Shown: in pieces, positions 61,197 to 64,000 of the stretch
Numbering within the stretch: position 1 is the first letter of the stretch
How the letters are laid out: each line of letters opens with the position of its first letter
Origin: Paraburkholderia sp. Ac-20340
GTDB lineage: Bacteria; Pseudomonadota; Gammaproteobacteria; Burkholderiales; Burkholderiaceae
Assembly: GCF_017104965.1 (NCBI RefSeq)
Contig: NZ_JAAGPR010000027.1
Coordinates: 1 to 64,000, forward strand
DNA: 64,000 bases
Direction of reading: 5' to 3'
Made by a program: the position numbers and the translations under genes
The notes under the pieces: generated by a model
The model's database searches: none
What the model saw: the letters and a program-made list of their open reading frames with translations, nothing else
Told to the model about the DNA's origin: nothing

Positions 61197-62201
61197 TCAT
61201 TTTCCTGCGAACGCGTCACCCGAAGCCCGCGCCGCCGCTGCGGGCTTCGGCACTTTATAGACGTCTTTCAGGCTGCGCGCGTATTGCTTGGGCGCCATGC
61301 CCGACCAGCGGCGAAACGCGCGAATAAAAGCCTTTTCCGACGCATAGCCCACGCTGGTGGCAATTTCGATCAGCCTGCGCCGCGAATCGCGCAACGCGCC
61401 GCTCGCCACGTACATGCGATAGGCCGTCAAATGGCCGATGGGCGTTTCCTCCACCAGTTCGACGAAGCGCGCGCTGAAACGCGATCGCGACATGCCGGCC
61501 GTGGCCGCGAGCGATTCCACGGTCCATTCGCGCTCCGGGTAACGATGCAACTGCGCGATGGCGCGGCCAATCTGCGGGTCCATGAGACCGCGCAACCAGC
61601 CCGTGTGACTGATCGCCGACGATAGATGCGCGCGCAACAACTGCACGAAAAGCACATCGGCCAGGCGCGCGGCCGCCACGGCCCAGCCAGGCTGGCAGGC
61701 CATCGATTCGCGGATAAACGCCATCAACGTATCCGCGAGCCAGGGACCGACGGCCGGGTCGTTGGCGCGCACGTGAATCAGCGGCGGCAGCACGGAGAAA
61801 AGCGGGTTGCGCATCGGCTCGCGGTAAAAAATGATGCCGGTGTACAACTCGTTCGCCGCGGCGGCCCCGCCTCCCACCGTGAGCCGCAAAGGCGTATCGA
61901 ATCGCGGGCTGATGCCCTCGCCCGCCACGAGATCGTCGAATGGCACCGGCTCGACGCCAGGCGCCGATGCCAGCACGTGCGCGTGCCCGTGCGGCAGCAA
62001 CACGAAGTCGCCGACTTCGACGCGCAACGGTTCCATGTCCTCCACGGCGATATAGAACGGGCCGCCGAAGCCCGTTCTGAACGCCGCGCCTTCGACCGCC
62101 GGTTTAGCGATCGCCCACGGCGCGCTGAGCGAAAAGTGCCCGGTCACCACCGCGTCTGCGCGCAGGTCGGCGAGCGCGGCGCTCAAGAGGTCCATCGCCA
62201 T
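61197..62201 (-). CDS. AraC-family regulator with N-terminal cupin domain
   Basis: 334 residues (an ATG two codons in, at 62195, is an alternative). An N-terminal cupin-like ligand domain (about 15-190) contains ADAVVTGHFSLSAPWAIAKP and LPHGHAHVL. The C-terminal double helix-turn-helix (about 215-315) has WTVESLAATAGMSRSRFSARFVEL and IATSVGYASEKAFIRAFRRWSGMAPKQYAR in pieces. The AraC_binding_2/cupin_6 type usually responds to a small effector and controls neighbouring oxidoreductase or transport genes. The porin upstream is a possible target. Confidence 0.88.
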   Translation of the reverse strand: MAMDLLSAALADLRADAVVTGHFSLSAPWAIAKPAVEGAAFRTGFGGPFYIAVEDMEPLRVEVGDFVLLPHGHAHVLASAPGVEPVPFDDLVAGEGISPRFDTPLRLTVGGGAAAANELYTGIIFYREPMRNPLFSVLPPLIHVRANDPAVGPWLADTLMAFIRESMACQPGWAVAAARLADVLFVQLLRAHLSSAISHTGWLRGLMDPQIGRAIAQLHRYPEREWTVESLAATAGMSRSRFSARFVELVEETPIGHLTAYRMYVASGALRDSRRRLIEIATSVGYASEKAFIRAFRRWSGMAPKQYARSLKDVYKVPKPAAAARASGDAFAGK

Positions 62202-62230
62202 GTTGTCTCCGTTTTACGTATTGGGGCGAT

Positions 62231-62247
62231 GCGGGCAGCCTGCCCGC
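62231..62247 (-). terminator. small hairpin after the second porin gene
   Basis: GCGGGCA (62231-62237) and TGCCCGC (62241-62247), perfect 7-bp stem with a 3-base loop between the porin stop (62285) and the AraC gene. No T-run; weak. A 13-bp direct repeat (GAAGCCGGCCT twice) lies just before it near 62262-62286. Confidence 0.3.
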
Positions 62248-62284
62248 CGTGTTCGGACTCAGAAGCCGGCCTGAGAAGCCGGCC

Positions 62285-63358
62285 TCAGAAGCGCTGCTGG
62301 ATGCCCATCATCGCTCCGAACTGGTTCGCGCCCGTCGCCACCGTGCCCGCCGCTGCCACGGCGTTGGCCGCGAGCGCGCTATTCATCATGTAACCAAGCG
62401 AAGCATAAAGCGTGGTGCGCTTGGAAATGAAATAATTCGCGCGCCCAACCAGCAGGGTCGAATTCGAATGATCGCGCAGGATGTAGCGCAGCGCCTGCGC
62501 GTCGAGCGAGAACGTGGGCCGGACGTACCAGTTTGCGCCGAGGAAAAAGATATCGGATTGCGCGTGTTCGGCCGCCGACGTATTGCGCCTGATCCAGCCG
62601 CCGCCCAGCTTCGCCGGGCCGTATTTCACGTAGGCATCGACGATGGTGCGCTTGTCCACGTCCGCGCTGCTCGTCAGCGGCGCTGTCGCGCCGGCGCCGC
62701 CGTACATCACGTCATACGAAGCCGCCGCGCCGCCCCACGCGTTGTCGTAGGCGAGCATCATCGTGTACTGGCGGCAGGCCACGGCGTCGCCCGCAATCTG
62801 GCCCGCGCAGTTGGTCGCCGACGGACCGGCGGGGCCTGCGGCATCGCGCCCGAAGCTATACGTACCGCCCACCGTGAAGCCCTGGAATTTGCCCATATAA
62901 CCCACGGCGTTGTCGCTGCGCGCGTTGGGCAGATAGCTGTCGAAGCTCGCCATCGAATGAATCGACGGGCCGATCACATCCGCGTTGAGCAGCACATACA
63001 TCGACATATTCATTTGCCGGCCCAGCGTGAGCGTGCCGAAACTGCTGCTCACGCCCAGGTTCGCCTGACGTCCGAACAGGCGGCCGCCATAATTGAGCGC
63101 GCCGCTATTCGATGCAAAGCCGCTTTCCAGCACGAAAAAGGTCTTGTAGCCGCCGCCCAGATCCTCCTGGCCACGCAAACCGAAGCGCGACGGCACCTCG
63201 CCCGTGAGCGTGGGCATGCCCGCGAACGAGCCGCCCTTCGCGGCGTTGTTGTAGTACTCGACGCCGGTATCGACGATGCCGTACAGCGTCACATTGCTTT
63301 GTCCCCACGCCAGCGCCGATGCGGCAGCCAGCGCTGCAGCCACGAGAGTTTTCTTCAT
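62285..63358 (-). CDS. general porin (Gram-negative porin family), second copy
   Basis: 357 residues. Signal peptide MKKTLVAAALAAASALAWG|QSNVTLYGIVDTGVEYYNN, and GEVPSRFGLRGQEDLGGGYKTFFVLESGF and RLFGRQANLGVSSSFGTLTLGRQMNMSMYV in pieces are characteristic of trimeric porins. The end is FGAMMGIQQRF, with terminal Phe. Same family as the porin at 12076 but clearly divergent. It is upstream of an AraC gene and downstream of a cytochrome c gene, so it may be co-regulated with the hydroxylase cluster at the right edge. Confidence 0.92.
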   Translation of the reverse strand: MKKTLVAAALAAASALAWGQSNVTLYGIVDTGVEYYNNAAKGGSFAGMPTLTGEVPSRFGLRGQEDLGGGYKTFFVLESGFASNSGALNYGGRLFGRQANLGVSSSFGTLTLGRQMNMSMYVLLNADVIGPSIHSMASFDSYLPNARSDNAVGYMGKFQGFTVGGTYSFGRDAAGPAGPSATNCAGQIAGDAVACRQYTMMLAYDNAWGGAAASYDVMYGGAGATAPLTSSADVDKRTIVDAYVKYGPAKLGGGWIRRNTSAAEHAQSDIFFLGANWYVRPTFSLDAQALRYILRDHSNSTLLVGRANYFISKRTTLYASLGYMMNSALAANAVAAAGTVATGANQFGAMMGIQQRF

Positions 63359-63451
63359 TGCAATCTCCGAACCATTAATCAGTCATGCTTAGTTATTGAA
63401 ATACCTGCCGATCCGGCAAAGCGGTCCGGCAGGATACTGCGGGGATCAGGT

Positions 63452-63802
63452 TCAGTCGGTCTTGCTGCCGGCCAGAATCCATTGCACGACGATTTGCGCA
63501 TCGCCCGCGCTGATGGCGTTAGGCGGCATCGGCACCGCGCCCCAGACACCCGAGCTGCCGTTCTGGATATGCGCCACCAGCGTGGCCGCTGCATTGGGTT
63601 TGCCGTTGTAGCGCGTGGCCACGTCTCGATAGGCGGGGCCAACGAGTTTCTTGTCGACGGCGTGACAGCCGAAGCACGCGTGCTGGGTGGCGATCTGGCG
63701 GGCGCGCGCAGCGTCCAGTGCAGGTTCGGCGAGTGCATGGGTCGCGCCCGTGATTGCGGCAAGCGCGCCGAAAGCAGCCAGCAACTGGCGAAGTGGGATC
63801 AT
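63452..63802 (-). CDS. small exported cytochrome c (class I)
   Basis: 116 residues from the ATG at 63802, with AGGAATC upstream; the frame extends further but without signal. Signal peptide to about residue 25 (ALA|EP). The heme site is CFGCH (Cys43, Cys46, His47), and VPMPPNAISAGDAQIVVQWILAGS contains the distal Met ligand. Periplasmic electron carrier. It sits 62 bases from a molybdenum-hydroxylase large subunit in the same direction, which often hands electrons to just such a cytochrome. Confidence 0.88.
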   Translation of the reverse strand: MIPLRQLLAAFGALAAITGATHALAEPALDAARARQIATQHACFGCHAVDKKLVGPAYRDVATRYNGKPNAAATLVAHIQNGSSGVWGAVPMPPNAISAGDAQIVVQWILAGSKTD

Positions 63803-63864
63803 GTTCGATTCCTGTTTTTGTGGGGAATTTGCGGAGAAATAAAGGGATCGCCAGAGACCTGCGT

Positions 63865-64000
63865 TCAAGCGAGTTCCTGTTCGAGCGGCATCGTGCGCAG
63901 GCGCGTGCCGGTCGCCTCGAATAACGCGGCCGCCACCGCGGGCGCAACAGACGGCAACGACACCTCGCCGCAGCCCTGCGGCGAGCGTTCGCTATCGACG
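63865..64000 (-). CDS. molybdopterin-binding large subunit of a xanthine-dehydrogenase-like hydroxylase, 3' end only
   Basis: Forty-four C-terminal residues before the TGA at 63865, cut by the window edge. The tail reads ERSPQGCGEVSLPSVAPAV, then AAALFEATGTRLRTMPLE. This is the conserved end of xanthine dehydrogenase/isoquinoline 1-oxidoreductase-type molybdenum hydroxylases: GE-x3-PSVAPAV followed by ATG-x-RLR-x-(M/L)PL, with the Glu of GE corresponding to the base near the Mo cofactor. The cytochrome c gene next to it suggests a periplasmic or membrane-linked isoquinoline/aldehyde-type oxidoreductase. Confidence 0.8.
   Translation of the reverse strand, partial: VDSERSPQGCGEVSLPSVAPAVAAALFEATGTRLRTMPLEQELA

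Overview
The window is GC-rich, tightly packed, strongly codon-biased DNA from a Gram-negative beta-proteobacterium, most likely Burkholderia sensu lato (Paraburkholderia, Caballeronia or Burkholderia). The basis is three kinds of outer-membrane porin, a DUF3348/DUF802/OmpA/DUF2894 cluster and a DUF2760/double-Hsp70 cluster, the abundance of LysR regulators, a squalene-hopene cyclase and the typical Burkholderiales gene styles. I see no rRNA, tRNA, CRISPR array, prophage or insertion sequence; this looks like chromosome or chromid with metabolic and transport genes.

Layout. 1-1529: the 3' end of an aryl-polyene (APE) type fatty-acid-like cluster (ketoacyl-synthase chain-length factor, hotdog dehydratase, small exported helical protein), all ATGA-coupled. 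1939-7355: DUF2760 protein and two divergent Hsp70s, a chaperone cassette without DnaJ or GrpE. 7389-10103: two divergently arranged glycosyltransferase genes. 10165-13215: a NarK-type transporter with a structured leader, and a porin. 13360-16555: a FecB/FecCD/ATPase metal-chelate importer, divergent from an OmpR/EnvZ-type two-component system (16681-18896). 18904-21101: FAD amine-oxidase-like enzyme divergent from a TetR regulator around an AT-rich palindrome. 21466-28746: a complete oppABCDF peptide importer followed by an OprD-family porin. 28775-36891: LysR/SDR pair, SulP transporter, AhpD-like and cupin proteins, second LysR divergent from an MFS exporter, and an SfnG-like flavin monooxygenase. 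37303-39792: a large exported Tyr/Gly-rich repeat protein. 39814-43469: phosphatase, CheV and a methyl-accepting chemotaxis protein with a sigma-28-like promoter. 43750-46597: squalene-hopene cyclase divergent from a TetR regulator. 46600-54320: a LacI-controlled sugar operon (ATPase, GH42 beta-galactosidase, binding protein, two permeases) with a clear palindromic operator and terminator. 54556-59971: four coupled genes (DUF3348, DUF802, OmpA/MotB-like, DUF2894). 60072-64000: exported Ntn amidase, AraC regulator, porin, cytochrome c and the 3' end of a molybdenum hydroxylase large subunit.

The best candidate for an undescribed system is 54556-59971. Its second protein has a MotA/ExbB/TolQ-type membrane domain followed by a very long helical tail with about nine 51-residue tandem repeats. 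Its third protein has a MotB-type single membrane helix with a conserved Asp followed by an OmpA peptidoglycan-binding domain. This is the architecture of an ion-driven MotAB/ExbBD/ZorAB-like stator complex, here tied by overlapping stop/start codons to two proteins of unknown function and lacking any recognisable Zorya effector. The Hsp70 pair is a second poorly understood module.
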